A stretch of DNA of 64,000 nucleotides from Hyaloscypha bicolor E (GCF_002865645.1 NW_020194512.1:841119-905118), one strand, 5' to 3'. Numbered from the stretch's first letter, positions 54,601-64,000 are shown. Translations and numbers: made by a program. Notes: generated by a model not told the origin, from the letters alone.

Positions 54601-55771
54601 GACCTCCAACATTCGACCCGCGAAGAAGCCACGCGCGCAAAAGTCAGAAGCCTCATCGCCTCCTGGTCCAGCGGCGACTTCGCCGCAGCCTTGAACCCAA
54701 CCCGGATCTCCACGCCCGCAGAACTTGGCGCCCTCATCCGCAAACCCACCTCCTTCTTCTCCGCCTACCCCATCCTCGTGCACCGCGGCTTCATTAACTT
54801 CCGCCGTCAGCCACCCCTCCTGTTGGCGCGCATCATGCAAGTCATTGGCCTAGCCATCATCTTGACCCTCTTCTTCGCCCCGCTGAAAAATGACTATGAG
54901 TCTGTGCAAACGCGAATAGGCTTCATACAGGAATTCTGTGCCTTCAATTTCGTTGGCATGCTGCAGAACGTTGCTGTTTATCCCATGGAAAAAGATGTTT
55001 TCTATCGAGAACATGACGATGGGACATATGGAGTCGAAGCGTTCCTAGCACAGTATATCACGCTCGAGGTACCGTTTGAGATCGGAACCAGTCTTGTGTT
55101 TGCCGTTTTGACAGATCTTGCGGCTGGCTTGCCGAGGACGCCGCAGATGTTCTTTGTGTGCTTTTTCAATTGCTTCTGTATTGTTAATTCGGGTGAGAGT
55201 TTGGGGATTATGGTTTGTCTCCCTTTCTTTCCTTTTCCTCCGTAGCCTCCCGTCCCCACCCCCTCTAATCCAAATCGTTTGAGGGGAATACCAGGCTGAT
55301 GACAGAAAGTTCAACACCCTCTTCTCCCACACCGGCTTCGCTGTCAACCTAACGTCCGTCTTCCTCTCCGTGGCGCAGTTCATGTCCGGCGTGATGTCAA
55401 TCAACATGCCCTCCTTCCTTAAAGGCGTGAACTACTTGTCTCCCCTCCGCTACGCTGTCAGAAATCTCGCTCCTTATTCGCTCTCACATATCTTATTTAC
55501 CTGCTCTCAGCAACAGAGATTACCGGATGGCAAATGTCCGATCGAGAACGGGAAGGAGGTTTTAGGGCTGTATCGGCTGGATACGGATCCGAGGTTGAAT
55601 TTGGCTATGTTAGGTGTTGTTACGGTGTGTTATAGGCTGCTGGCTTGGGGCTTGTTGAGGGTGGTCAGGGGGCATTGGAAATGGGGTGACACGGGGAAGT
55701 GGAGGGAGAGGATGGGTTGTCGGGAGGGGAATTCAGTCGCTGGACATACTAGTACTGGGGTGGAGAACTGA
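51649..55771 (+). CDS. Full-length ABCG (White-Brown-type) ABC transporter
   Basis: Exons 51649-55212 and 55310-55771 with a 97-nt GTTTGT...AAAG intron; 1341 residues in NBD1-TMD1-NBD2-TMD2 order. NBD1: Walker A GGSGSGKTT (about 124-132), signature CSGGEKRRTSIG (about 228), Walker B VLFLDEPTTGLD. TMD1 follows (GMAGSLAEAVLMGILTGWVF and onward). NBD2: Walker A GPSGSGKTS (about 755), signature ISGGEKRRVSIAVQ (about 868), Walker B VLLLDEPTSGLD, then TMD2 continuing in exon 2 (SHTGFAVNLTSVFLSVAQFM). Both ATP sites keep the canonical Walker lysine and signature, unlike fungal PDR pumps with one degenerate site, so it belongs with the WBC-type members. A plasma-membrane exporter of lipophilic compounds is the family expectation. 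The second splice site is chosen from frame and homology. Confidence 0.92.
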
Positions 55772-56158
55772 TTTATGAGAAAATGATGGCATTTGGTATG
55801 CGGCATCTTTGTTATACCCATTCGATTCACTCGTTAGAGATGTCTTTATGCATCTTTGCCATTTAGACGACATGCTCTGGGAAAGATAGTACACCAACAG
55901 GATAAAATACGGTTTGTTTCCCCAGCCCCTTTCTTCTGTTTTCCTTCTCCACCCCCTCCTCGATCCTCCTTCTCTTCTTTCTTGTCCATTGTGGTGCAGG
56001 AAACGAGGGGAGGAGAGAATCCGATATGGTTGCCAGATACTTGTTAGCTGGAGTTTGAGACCGAAGAGCAGTATCTCCCACGGCCATCAAGAACATGCCA
56101 GGGACTGCAACTTCGAGCGGAAATAAGTGCGACTGGAAAGCCATCCTGTTGCTACCAA
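55772..56158. other. Convergent 3' intergenic region
   Basis: Between the ends of the ABC transporter and the zinc-finger protein gene. No reading frame of note; it carries both terminators. Confidence 0.5.
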
Positions 56159-57316
56159 TCACCGAGATCTGCCAGTGAAGCTCCCACTTTCACTCCCCAC
56201 AACGCCAATCCCAGAGCCCCGTGAAGTCAACGGAAAGCCACCCTCATCATAACAGCAAGGGTATCTTTGCGTTCGATTCTCGACACGTTCCCGTTCGCAA
56301 GGTTGACGGCACTTCGTACACGTCCACCCATTCTCAGAGTTGACGACTCTCTCAAGACACCCCTTGCACCTCCACCACTCCTCGTCCACTTGCCTTGACG
56401 TGAGCCAGGCAACTCGTTTCGATTCGTTACCGAATCGGCGGTTTCGAGGGATGTCTTCTAAGTGATAGTCCCTGAGGTGGTCTCGTAGGTGATCAATCTT
56501 GTAGAAGGACTGGCTTTTCCTGGGGCATGAAGCCCAATCGCAGATATAGCTTTCTTGGCCAAGATTGCCACCTTCGACAGGGACTGTTTGCGAACTTCGT
56601 GGATGCTCCGAGGGCTCGTTGGCTGCTACCGTCGGTGTCTGATCTTCTGTGTTGTCCCCTGAACTCTGGGGGCTGGAGTCATCTGCGAGCTGACCTGGTC
56701 CAGGAGGCTCGTTTGCAACCAACTTGGTGCATGCTAATGCTTTCTTTGTGGTTGTTGCGGATGATTTGAGGGAGGGCTTCCTCTGCCTAGGATCCTTGAT
56801 GAATGATTCTATCAGCGCCGACTCGAGCATTGCCAACGAAGGCTTCTCAACGTATCCGATGTTCCTCACAGGCAGAAAGTGTTCAATGGAATATGGCTTC
56901 GAAGCAAGGACGATCGACTTTTCGGCTGCAAACGTGACATCAAGGTCTTCAACCTTGATTGATATCACGTTTGGTTCCAACTGTGATACGTCCGCACCAA
57001 CGTCCGCAGAGCGTACGTGGAAGAGGTGTGCTGGACGAGCATGGTATTTCTCTTCCCCTCTTCCCCCGAAAGTGTGTATTCGAAGAGCAACGCAGAATCC
57101 CTTTTGATTTCGCACGGATATAAATCGACTTGGCTTCGCATACGCGTATTGATCGTAGTCGACCTTCGTAACGTGTTTGTCGCCAACTTGCATGGACGGT
57201 CCTCTTGCTTCGATCCAAACTGTTGAGAAGCACCTGCCAGGTTTGAAGAATTTGTGCGGCCTCTGGACTCTCTGATATGCTGGTAGAAAAGTAGAATTAG
57301 TATTCGAGCTGCTCAT
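56159..57316 (-). CDS. DUF6590-like protein with C2H2 and C-terminal zinc-ribbon-like fingers
   Basis: Single exon, 385 residues, ATG at 57316. Residues 22-157 match the pattern of the fungal DUF6590 family as I remember it: KFFKPGRCFSTVWIEARG, a beta-rich core with RFISVRNQKGFCVALRIHTF, GGRGEEKYHARPAHLFHV, IVLASKPYSIEHFLPVRNIG. A disordered Pro/Ser linker (about 160-255) follows. Then come a C2H2 finger (Cys259-x4-Cys264-x15-His280-x4-His285) and a Cys-pair module (WWRCKGC at 317-320, GWTCTKC at 333-336) that could bind zinc. No catalytic motif is recognised. Nucleic-acid or protein binding is inferred from the fingers. The pairing of DUF6590 with fingers is seen in other ascomycete proteins, but the function is unknown. 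Confidence 0.75.
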   Translation of the reverse strand: MSSSNTNSTFLPAYQRVQRPHKFFKPGRCFSTVWIEARGPSMQVGDKHVTKVDYDQYAYAKPSRFISVRNQKGFCVALRIHTFGGRGEEKYHARPAHLFHVRSADVGADVSQLEPNVISIKVEDLDVTFAAEKSIVLASKPYSIEHFLPVRNIGYVEKPSLAMLESALIESFIKDPRQRKPSLKSSATTTKKALACTKLVANEPPGPGQLADDSSPQSSGDNTEDQTPTVAANEPSEHPRSSQTVPVEGGNLGQESYICDWASCPRKSQSFYKIDHLRDHLRDYHLEDIPRNRRFGNESKRVAWLTSRQVDEEWWRCKGCLERVVNSENGWTCTKCRQPCERERVENRTQRYPCCYDEGGFPLTSRGSGIGVVGSESGSFTGRSR

Positions 57317-58227
57317 GAGTTTCAGTCTTGATCAAAGGATGACTTGGTAGAAGAGCGGGAAAATCTTCTTGCCTGGATGGAGTGAGCTCCCTTCCTCGAG
57401 CGAACCTTCTAAGAACTCATGATCCATTCTAGCCTTCTCGAAGCAATGGAGCAACTGAACAATACGAAATGCTATCTGACAGCTAGCCTCGCTGGTGGGT
57501 CCGCATTCGACGTCTCTGGGCGCTGGGAAATGACAACCAGCTGTGGGTTGAACCTACGCTAAATCTTGCAAACGGAGAGGTTCTTGGGTTGCTGCGTAGC
57601 TATTGGGAGCAGTGAAACTTCGTTGAATCTTTTGGACCCTGGCGAGAAGGAGGTTTATCTTAAATTGGTCGTGGCGAGGAAGTCAAGTAAGGTTTAGTGA
57701 AACTATTTGAAGTGCGGCCATAGTATAAGCCCCATGCAAGCACGCTCAAGAGGGAGAGTGTGCTCTAATATCAACACTAAAGGCACTGTCTCGCCAATAA
57801 GGACACAAGCACAAATTTTCGATTACTTCTCCTCTTTCTCTAGTCATAACACTCTTCCATCTAGCGCTTCCTCTCTCGGGTACTAATTATCATTGCAGAA
57901 CCTACCAACACTGCAAAGCAAAAAAGCCCCTGTCCTTATTGTGATGAATTTCTGCAAGACCAATGTACTTTCCCCAACCACCACACTCCGAAGCCTTATA
58001 TAATGAGCTCCTATTAGTTAACGGGAGGGAACAATGCCCGCATATTGAGCTCGGTTGTTTGCAGTGCCAAAATTTGACAAGTATCGCAGTTTCGTTTTTC
58101 TAGTTCTTCAAAGCCATAGGACATGGAAATTTCAAGCCACCGAATGTAGTAGGTTAGGGTAATACATCAAAAATCGATGGTTTGCTATTTGGGTCAAGTG
58201 GATGCAGGTATATGCAAGGCAGGCAAC
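57317..58227. other. Spacer between zinc-finger gene and AT-rich element
   Basis: Ordinary composition, no supported frame. It includes the promoter of the minus-strand zinc-finger gene. Confidence 0.5.
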
Positions 58228-59373
58228 AACGAAATGTCTCCGCACAGGTCGAATCGACAGCTCGAACTGTCTGCGATAAGAGCATAATTCTGCTGCTCCC
58301 ACATTATTGCTTATTAAATTTAGGGGGAAAAGTGAAATAACTTCCCTTACTCCAGGTATTAATTTAAGGGTATTAATTTAAGGGTATTATTTAGGGGTAT
58401 TATTTAGGGGTATTATTTAGGGGTATTATTTAGGGGTATTATTTAGGGGTATTAATTTAGGGGTATTAATTAAGGTATTAATTTAAGGACATTAATTTAG
58501 AGATATTAATTAGGGATATATATTAAATTACTTAAAGTTCTTTTTATAAAAAGAAAAAGGCTAAATATAAAATTATATAATTAACTAAATATTAGCTTAA
58601 TTTCTATTATAATATATTATATTTCTCTTTTATTACTTCTTTTTATAAGTATTTATTATTTAAAAAAATTATTTATTAATTTTCTTTTTCTTTATATATA
58701 AATATAAAAGTCAAGTCTTAAATTTTTTATAAATTTATAGCTTAAAATTTAGTAATAAGTAATTTATAATTATAAGGCTTTCTTTTTCTTATAATTTTAA
58801 AGTTTTAAAGTTATAATATATATATAATAAAGTATAAATAAGCTAGATTTAGTAACTTAATTAAAGTAATACTTATATAAGATTACATTTCTCAATTAGG
58901 GCTAGTACTTATATATATATATATAGTAAAATACTAGAAAAGATATAAAAAGATATATAAAGCTTTAAAAATAAGTATTAATTAATTTTTTTTATAAAAG
59001 CTAGTTCTAGAAATTAGTTATATTTACAAGTATTACTTTATACTTTACTTTATCTTACTTTAGTTACTTATATAATACCTTATTATTATATATTTTATAT
59101 TCTTTACTTTTCACTTTTACTTGCTTATTCTCTTAACTTACCTCCTTTCTTAATCCCTTATATCCTCTCTCTCTTACTCCTATATTTATATATATAAAGA
59201 TAAGAATTAAAGAGAGAGAGTAAATATTTCAAGTAATAGTAAAGGCTTGGGGAGGGGGGTTGCTGTGTGAGTGCGGGCAAGTTTTAGTGGGGTGAATCGT
59301 GCCTCACCGCTTCAGTATATCAGTGGTATTGCAGACAGTTCGAACTGTCGATTCGGCCTGTCCAGAGACAGTT
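58228..59373. mobile_element. 1.15-kb AT-rich element with terminal inverted repeats and 8-bp target duplication
   Basis: 40-bp inverted repeats (58235-58274 and 59331-59370, four mismatches) contain CGACAGTTCGAACTGTCTGC-like sequence. Directly outside, CAGGCAAC occurs at 58220-58227 and again at 59374-59381: a perfect 8-bp direct repeat, as made by hAT-superfamily transposition. The interior is RIP-like AT-rich DNA without coding capacity and starts with a minisatellite. It is likely a non-autonomous or RIPed hAT-type element; the superfamily call rests on duplication length only. Confidence 0.75.
58354..58515 (+). repeat. 13-15-bp minisatellite, TATTATTTAGGGG
   Basis: About a dozen units: five perfect TATTATTTAGGGG copies flanked by 14-15-bp variants (TATTAATTTAGGGG, TATTAATTTAAGGG) that decay to the right. 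It contains TTAGGG-like words but is not a telomere array. Confidence 0.9.
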
Positions 59374-59897
59374 CAGGCAACCAAGCCTCAAATGCAAATG
59401 TAGAAACCTTTGGGTGCTAGGAAATAGTTGTTGCCATTATATATAAAAGGAGGAAAAATGGCCAAATATTTATTGAAAGACATGCTCTTAAGTAACAATG
59501 CCGGTATTGAGATTTAGAGGAAATGCAATTATATGTATATTGTTTCTCCACGTATTGTCTCAGTGGAAAGCACGGAAGTCTCGCCCAGTGTTTATCAGAT
59601 TTGTATGTGAATACTTTACTTTTAAAGAAATGTTGTGTGCTTGGATTAGAACTATAAAGCAAACCTGACCTGTCTTTTTTCGGCCTGCGAAGCAAGGGCT
59701 GCAAGGCTGATTGGCAACTGTAACCTGCCCCAACACGTGACACAGCTTTAGCTGCAAGATCCCACGTCAGACATGGATGAGGTTACACTAACAAATGCGG
59801 ACCAGAAGGGCCACCCGAAAAAAAGCAAACTTGGGGTTCCTCGCTAAATTTGTAGCACAGACCAACACCAAACACAGACCAGCCAGTTCTAGCAGAA
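59374..59897. other. Spacer between two mobile elements
   Basis: No supported gene; short frames on the minus strand only. Confidence 0.4.
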
Positions 59898-60040
59898 GTA
59901 CGCAGGTGCAGGCCCTAATATTTGTTACACCGCCTTGAGTTCTGCTAAGCAAAAGTCTGCTACAGCGCATTGCTACAGGGCATTTCAGCGCAACCCCTGC
60001 AAAGGCGGTGTAACAAATATTAAGGCCTGCACCTGCGTAC
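59898..60040. mobile_element. 143-bp palindromic MITE
   Basis: 39-bp terminal inverted repeats (GTACGCAGGTGCAGGCC and onward, to ACACCGCCTT) with one mismatch enclose a ~65-bp centre. AGAA stands directly outside both ends (59894-59897 and 60041-60044), a possible 4-bp target duplication. No coding capacity; the family is not identified. Confidence 0.75.
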
Positions 60041-60172
60041 AGAATTTATCATGTGAAACACTTAGCACAGTCGCTAGCATGGCCAGTCGCTTTCACGAAC
60101 CACCAGTGGTAACTTGTAGAAGGTACGGAAGTACGAACGGGTAGTGAGTTCGGCAATATAGCCTGAATAATA

Positions 60173-60948
60173 CAGTCGATCCGATCCAAAAGTGACAAAA
60201 AAAAAGGTCTACCAAAATACTAATTGATATAAATTATATTAATCGGAACTATCGTATATCTTGTAGTAATTAATTCCCTGGTCTCCGATTCTTAATACCT
60301 TTAATATTACAGGAGTTGCAGAGCACGTGACCATTTTATACGAGCTCGCATAGAAATTTTTGCGTTTTATCCCTTCCTCCGGTGAGACATTGCCACATTA
60401 GCGGCCGTACATGAATATCCCTATTTCGGCCAGAACATAATCCGAATTGGCGATATTCATGTACGGCCGCTAATGTGGCAATGTCTCACCGGACGAAGGG
60501 ATAAGAGTAAAAAATCACACCTTGTATAGTATACGAGGTTATACGTGATTAAAATCATAAACTTTTTATACTTTACATTCTCTTTAGTAGTAAGTCTTAA
60601 AATTTAAGCTCTTACTAGATATTCTAAGCTTATAGAAGCTTAAGGAGCCTTATAAGACCTTATAAGTCTAAGTTTAATTTACTATTTACTTAGGTATACG
60701 TGACTTTTATTGAATATTTTTGCGTTTTGTATGGTCAGAAATTTAAAAAAGTAAGAAACGTCCGTGCATTTCAAAACTCGATTACTAATAAACCACAAAT
60801 CGCATTAGAAATCTGATTAATAGGTTTTATTCGCTTGTTTCTTTTCTATAATTGCATTACTTAGTATTAATTACTCGGGGTTGTGGTTAAAAAATTATTA
60901 TGGACACAAAAGGGCGACCGTTTTGTCGCTTTTGGATCGGACCGACTA
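60173..60948. mobile_element. 776-bp non-autonomous derivative of the 3.2-kb transposon
   Basis: Termini CAGTCGATCCGATCC on the left and the complement of TAGTCGGTCCGATCC on the right match the 3.2-kb element's repeats. TA lies outside both ends (60171-60172, 60949-60950). About 150-200 bp inside each end is clearly homologous: its left end matches the right end of 9285-12487 and its right end the left end, so it lies in opposite orientation. The transposase gene is absent. The interior contains a nested 132-bp MITE. Confidence 0.9.
60370..60501. mobile_element. 132-bp foldback MITE nested in the 776-bp element
   Basis: Arms 60369-60419 and 60452-60502 are complementary over 51 bases with one mismatch (TCCCTTCCTCCGGTGAGACA and onward) around a 32-base loop. 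TA borders both ends (60368-60369 and 60502-60503). It interrupts sequence homologous to the larger transposon next to the GCGTTTT motif, so it inserted later. Confidence 0.8.
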
Positions 60949-60950
60949 TA

Positions 60951-61630
60951 CCTCTTCACGTGTCTCTTCTCTCATGCATGCTCTTCAAGCATGCCATGCA
61001 TCACGGATCCCTTGCTGACCGCCTCCATTTCTTCGCTTGCGACTGGTCTTCCACATTGCGTGCCGGGAGGATCCGACTGCATATGATTGGCTGTCCACTT
61101 CCTCTTACTTGGTACCCCCTCTGACCCATCTTCGCATTAAGAGTTTTCAGCTCCAAGATCTTTTTTCCATTCAGTGTCCTGAACTCATTCGCGGGCAGCG
61201 CTTCTGTGGGGCTTGGTACTCAATGACCCAATTTGATCATCTCCCAGGAGTCCTGGCGGGCCCCTGCAGGACCCCCGGCACACGACAGCTAGGAAGACTC
61301 ATCCATAAAGTTGTTGTTGGGTAGCAAAGCGCGAAAAAGTAGAATCATCCAACGACTCAAACCTGATTTTGAGAACTTGGTGGGGGTGGAAGCATTGGAT
61401 ACCAGCGTGTTACTGGATTCCGCAAGAGGCTGGCTTCATCTTACGGATGGGTGGCTGCATATACGGAAACGTCTGATACCGTAATACTAAATCTTTATGA
61501 AACATTTAAACTTGCCACGTAGCCCAGCAGTTAGCGGAGACTTCGGGCTGTCTAAAAGACTTTTTGCCTCTTCCAATTCTCATCAACCATTACACCTTGG
61601 CCTTCTCACCTCTGCTCTTCAGTACAAGGA
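60951..61630. other. Spacer before the three-exon gene, one protein-like frame
   Basis: A 95-codon plus frame (61037-61324) is somewhat protein-like (SMTQFDHLPGVLAGP) and could be a relic or an upstream exon of the gene that follows, but nothing confirms it. Confidence 0.35.
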
Positions 61631-62501
61631 ATGAAGCCACAGATTCATAGATGTCTCGGTTCTCCGCCAATGGCCATTTTAAACAAGGTTGAGACGCCAT
61701 CGAAGTCTGAAATGTTGTTGGTTGACCACCTGATCGCAATGGTTGGTGAGTCTTCACCTCTTCCACCCCCAACCTCCCTCCGGGCAAACATCTGACAACC
61801 GCTAAGGTCCACTTGTCTTTCCAAGCATATTGTTGCCTCCCCGGTGGGAGTTCCACTTGGGCCCCAAGAATGGATTATCTTCATCGAGGGTCTTCTGTCA
61901 GAGAGATTTCAATGTGCCGCCCATCGCAACTTGGGATTCTCCGTTTCCAGGAGATCATGATCGTACATTTGTCCACCCCTTGGTAGACCGAATTGATATC
62001 GACACTCTGCGTCACCAACACAACATCATTATGAACGTATTGGCTCCATCAATGATTCCAATTATGCGCTTTCAAATCTGGGGATTTTTGGTAAGCCAAC
62101 TTTCCAGATCAATCAACGCGGCAAAACAAAGTCACCAACTTTGATGAATGCTGATACAAATCTGTTTGCAGACTCCGAAGACATTTCCCATGATTCGATT
62201 CCTCGACTGGATTTATATTGGGCCCATCACGGACAAAAACAATGCGAATAAGGAGAAACTTGTCGAGGAGTTGGTGGAGAATTTAGACGACCAGCCATAT
62301 GCAATGATGAATGGGAACCAAGTACACATGCGACCATCGAGCGTTCTGCTAGGTGTGTTGCTTTCACAGGACGTGTGCCTTGGGATCCATTTGAGCGTTG
62401 GTGGATACATGTTAATGTGTGAGGGTGGAGCTCAGACCAGTGGTGGGGGTGAAGGAGAATCAACTTCAGGGGGCGGCAATGGAGGTGGGAGTAAGAAATG
62501 A
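61631..62501 (+). CDS. Three-exon gene, product of unknown family
   Basis: Exons 61631-61745, 61807-62090 and 62172-62501, joined by 61-nt (GTGAGT...CTAAG) and 81-nt (GTAAGC...TTGCAG) introns, give a continuous 242-residue frame. Start options are ATG 61631 or 61670 in the same frame. The product has the blocks RVFCQRDFNVPPIATWDSPF, VHPLVDRIDIDTLRHQHNII, TFPMIRFLDWIYIGPI and KLVEELVENLDDQPYAMM, and ends in a Gly/Ser-rich tail (TSGGGNGGGSKK). No signal peptide or known domain is recognised. Consistent splice sites and open frames support a real gene, but it could be a truncated member of a longer family or lack its 5' exon. Confidence 0.55.
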
Positions 62502-63058
62502 TGAGTGGTTGGAACTAGAGCACCATTATTTCTCGGGGAGTTGTGTGATTGATGAGCATCAGTCGTGGGAGTGAACGAGAGCGACCCCGGTAGGGGTAGA
62601 TTCCAGAAGTTGGCCGTGGGCTTGGAATTGGAGGCTAGTCTTTGTCAGGGCCTTGTAAGATGAATTCACATCTTTCTAGAAATTACCTGTTTTCATGAAG
62701 CTCTGCTCTTCAGCGACCCAAGCGGCTTTGAAGTGGATACTTTGTCGAGGACTAGAGATAGGTCGTGAACTACTCTTTCTTTCTCTGATTCAGTAGAACT
62801 AGTGCCTGCGAATCGTACCGTGCCGAATGCATTTGAAGGTCAAGGTCTCTGTAATAAGCCGAGATGTAGTAGATTCACCTCTCTTGAGTGACCCCAACGA
62901 CCATTTGTCCACCAGGAAGTCCCGACACTAGTCAGACACCTCCTGTGCGACAAAGTAGTTCTCAGGGTGAGCTGGTGCAGTAATTCCGCTGGTTGTCAGA
63001 TCTGTTGAGCAGATCATCCGTCCAAACGGGAGGATCAATGGAAAATGTACCGACTGCT
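62502..63058. other. Convergent intergenic region
   Basis: Between the three-exon gene and the 3' end of the TPR gene. No supported frame. Confidence 0.45.
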
Positions 63059-64000
63059 TCACTCGCCCATTGCCTTTACGGATGAACATGTCAGGAAAAT
63101 CTCGGGCTCGATCGATGTGGTAGAGTCAAATTCCACATTTCCGGGGACGGCAGGAAACATCTCCTCCGAGAGCTTGCTATTTGTCTCATTTAGGTCGTGG
63201 GGGCTCTCGTCCAAGGATATGATCGTATTTACTTCATCCAAATTTTCCTCTTTTACGATGACTTTCGAAGCGCCTGGAGGAGTCAGGATAAATGATGCTT
63301 GAGTTTCCTTCTCTGTCGTTGCCATATCTTCCTTGATCGCGTCGAGTATATCGTCCAGAAGCTCTTCGCTGGCTTTCGTATCAGTATGCTCAGCCCCGAG
63401 GACCCTTTTTCTGCTCAGGAAAGACTCTCTGGCAAGTCTCTCTGCTTCCTCATTCTTGCCCAATCTGAGAAGAATGAAAGCCAGGTTGTGGGCCATCAGG
63501 AGCGATTGAAGGTGTTGAGGGCCAAGAGCCTCAATGATGAGTGCCAAATGATCTCGTGCCAACTTCTCCGTTCTTGCGAACTGACCCTCATCTGCAAGGG
63601 TACTAATCAAACCAATCTTTGCGTTCAAAGTGAGTGGATGTCGCTTGCCCAACTGGTGTTCTCTACTCCTCAATACCTCTCTCTGAAGCTTTTCGGCTTC
63701 AGAAAACTTCCCTTGTTTCTGTAGACAGATGGCGAGAGCTGAACTACTCAACAACGTGGCCAGATTTTCTCGCCCATAGATCCTCCTCTTGACAGACACT
63801 GCTTTTCTGGCATACATTTCGGCCTCGTGATATCTTTCTTGTGTTCCTAGTACCAGAGAGAGGTTGTTCAAGCTGGCGAGAGTATGAGGATCGTCTTCTC
63901 CCAATTTCTTCTGCCTTCCCTCCAAAGCACGCCGATGCAAATGCTCGGCCTCGGCGTATTGTCCTTGACCCTGCAATGATAGACCCAAATTATTCAGGCT
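63059..64000 (-). CDS. Tetratricopeptide (kinesin-light-chain-type) repeat protein, C-terminal part
   Basis: The minus-strand frame is open from the right edge to the stop at 63059, at least 313 codons. It contains five ~42-residue TPR units of the kinesin-light-chain type: LNNLGLSLQGQGQYAEAE, LNNLSLVLGTQERYHEAE, ALAICLQKQGKFSEAEKL, LISTLADEGQFARTEKLA, LAFILLRLGKNEEAERLA, each followed by LG-x-x-HP/HT-type loops. The array ends at about residue 210 and is followed by a ~100-residue acidic, unstructured tail without repeats. In fungi such arrays usually form the C-terminus of NB-ARC or other STAND proteins that sense non-self; the missing N-terminus would decide. Five repeats is the minimum because the array continues past the edge. 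Confidence 0.85.
   Translation of the reverse strand, partial: SLNNLGLSLQGQGQYAEAEHLHRRALEGRQKKLGEDDPHTLASLNNLSLVLGTQERYHEAEMYARKAVSVKRRIYGRENLATLLSSSALAICLQKQGKFSEAEKLQREVLRSREHQLGKRHPLTLNAKIGLISTLADEGQFARTEKLARDHLALIIEALGPQHLQSLLMAHNLAFILLRLGKNEEAERLARESFLSRKRVLGAEHTDTKASEELLDDILDAIKEDMATTEKETQASFILTPPGASKVIVKEENLDEVNTIISLDESPHDLNETNSKLSEEMFPAVPGNVEFDSTTSIEPEIFLTCSSVKAMGE

Noticed and set aside
58354..58515. Telomere-like TTAGGG words
   Set aside because: The unit is a 13-15-bp TATTATTTAGGGG repeat inside a mobile element, not an array of the 6-bp telomere unit.
1..64000. tRNA genes, rRNA or CRISPR arrays
   Set aside because: No cloverleaf with matching A and B boxes, no rRNA-like sequence and no spacer-repeat array was seen by eye; a tRNAscan run would settle the tRNA question.

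Overview
The window looks like nuclear DNA of a filamentous ascomycete (Pezizomycotina). The intact genes have short GT-AG introns (50-97 nt). Gene-rich DNA of normal composition alternates with very AT-rich blocks in which transposon reading frames are shredded by TAG/TAA/TGA codons, the signature of repeat-induced point mutation (RIP). The gene content (2EXR proteins, SRPK-like kinase, DUF6590-type protein, NB-TPR-like protein, RTA1, ABCG, Zn2Cys6 factor) is typical of plant- or litter-associated ascomycetes. A leotiomycete is my guess only.

Layout. 1-5.2 kb: an AT-rich RIPed Ty3/gypsy gag-pol on the minus strand, running off the left edge. 6.2-7.1 kb: a secreted, GPI-type surface protein made of three copies of an unrecognised cysteine-bracketed repeat. 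7.7-12.6 kb: a dead FAD-dependent dehydrogenase gene split by a 3.2-kb TA-flanked DNA transposon that carries a mutated DDE transposase. 12.9-24 kb: a degenerate zone with a small TA-flanked MITE, an MFS transporter pseudogene fused to half a 2EXR gene, a second 2EXR pseudogene, one intact 2EXR gene, a degraded gene of unknown family, an intact SRPK-like kinase gene and an ankyrin-like pseudogene.

24.6-30.1 kb is a conserved housekeeping block: VMA12 (V-ATPase assembly) and COQ1 (polyprenyl diphosphate synthase for ubiquinone) diverge from a 311-bp promoter, followed by ECO1 (cohesin acetyltransferase). 33.5-35.2 kb: a proline-rich, NPF-containing protein, probably cortical or endocytic. A 5.3-kb gene-poor stretch with a 32-G run precedes an AT-hook/Zn2Cys6 transcription factor (40.5-42.6 kb). 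45-46.1 kb: an RTA1 pseudogene. After another 5.5-kb stretch without clear genes come a full-length ABCG transporter (51.6-55.8 kb) and, convergent with it, a DUF6590-type zinc-finger protein (56.2-57.3 kb).

57.3-61 kb is a transposon landing zone: an AT-rich element with inverted repeats and a perfect 8-bp target duplication, a 143-bp palindromic MITE, and a 776-bp internally deleted relative of the 3.2-kb transposon with another 132-bp MITE nested inside it. The window ends with a three-exon gene of unknown family and a TPR protein gene cut by the right edge.

The genes do not form one pathway. The clearest story is mobile-element activity and RIP-like C-to-T decay killing accessory genes (flavoenzyme, MFS, 2EXR, ankyrin, RTA1) next to well-kept housekeeping genes. 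I found no CRISPR array and no convincing tRNA or rRNA.
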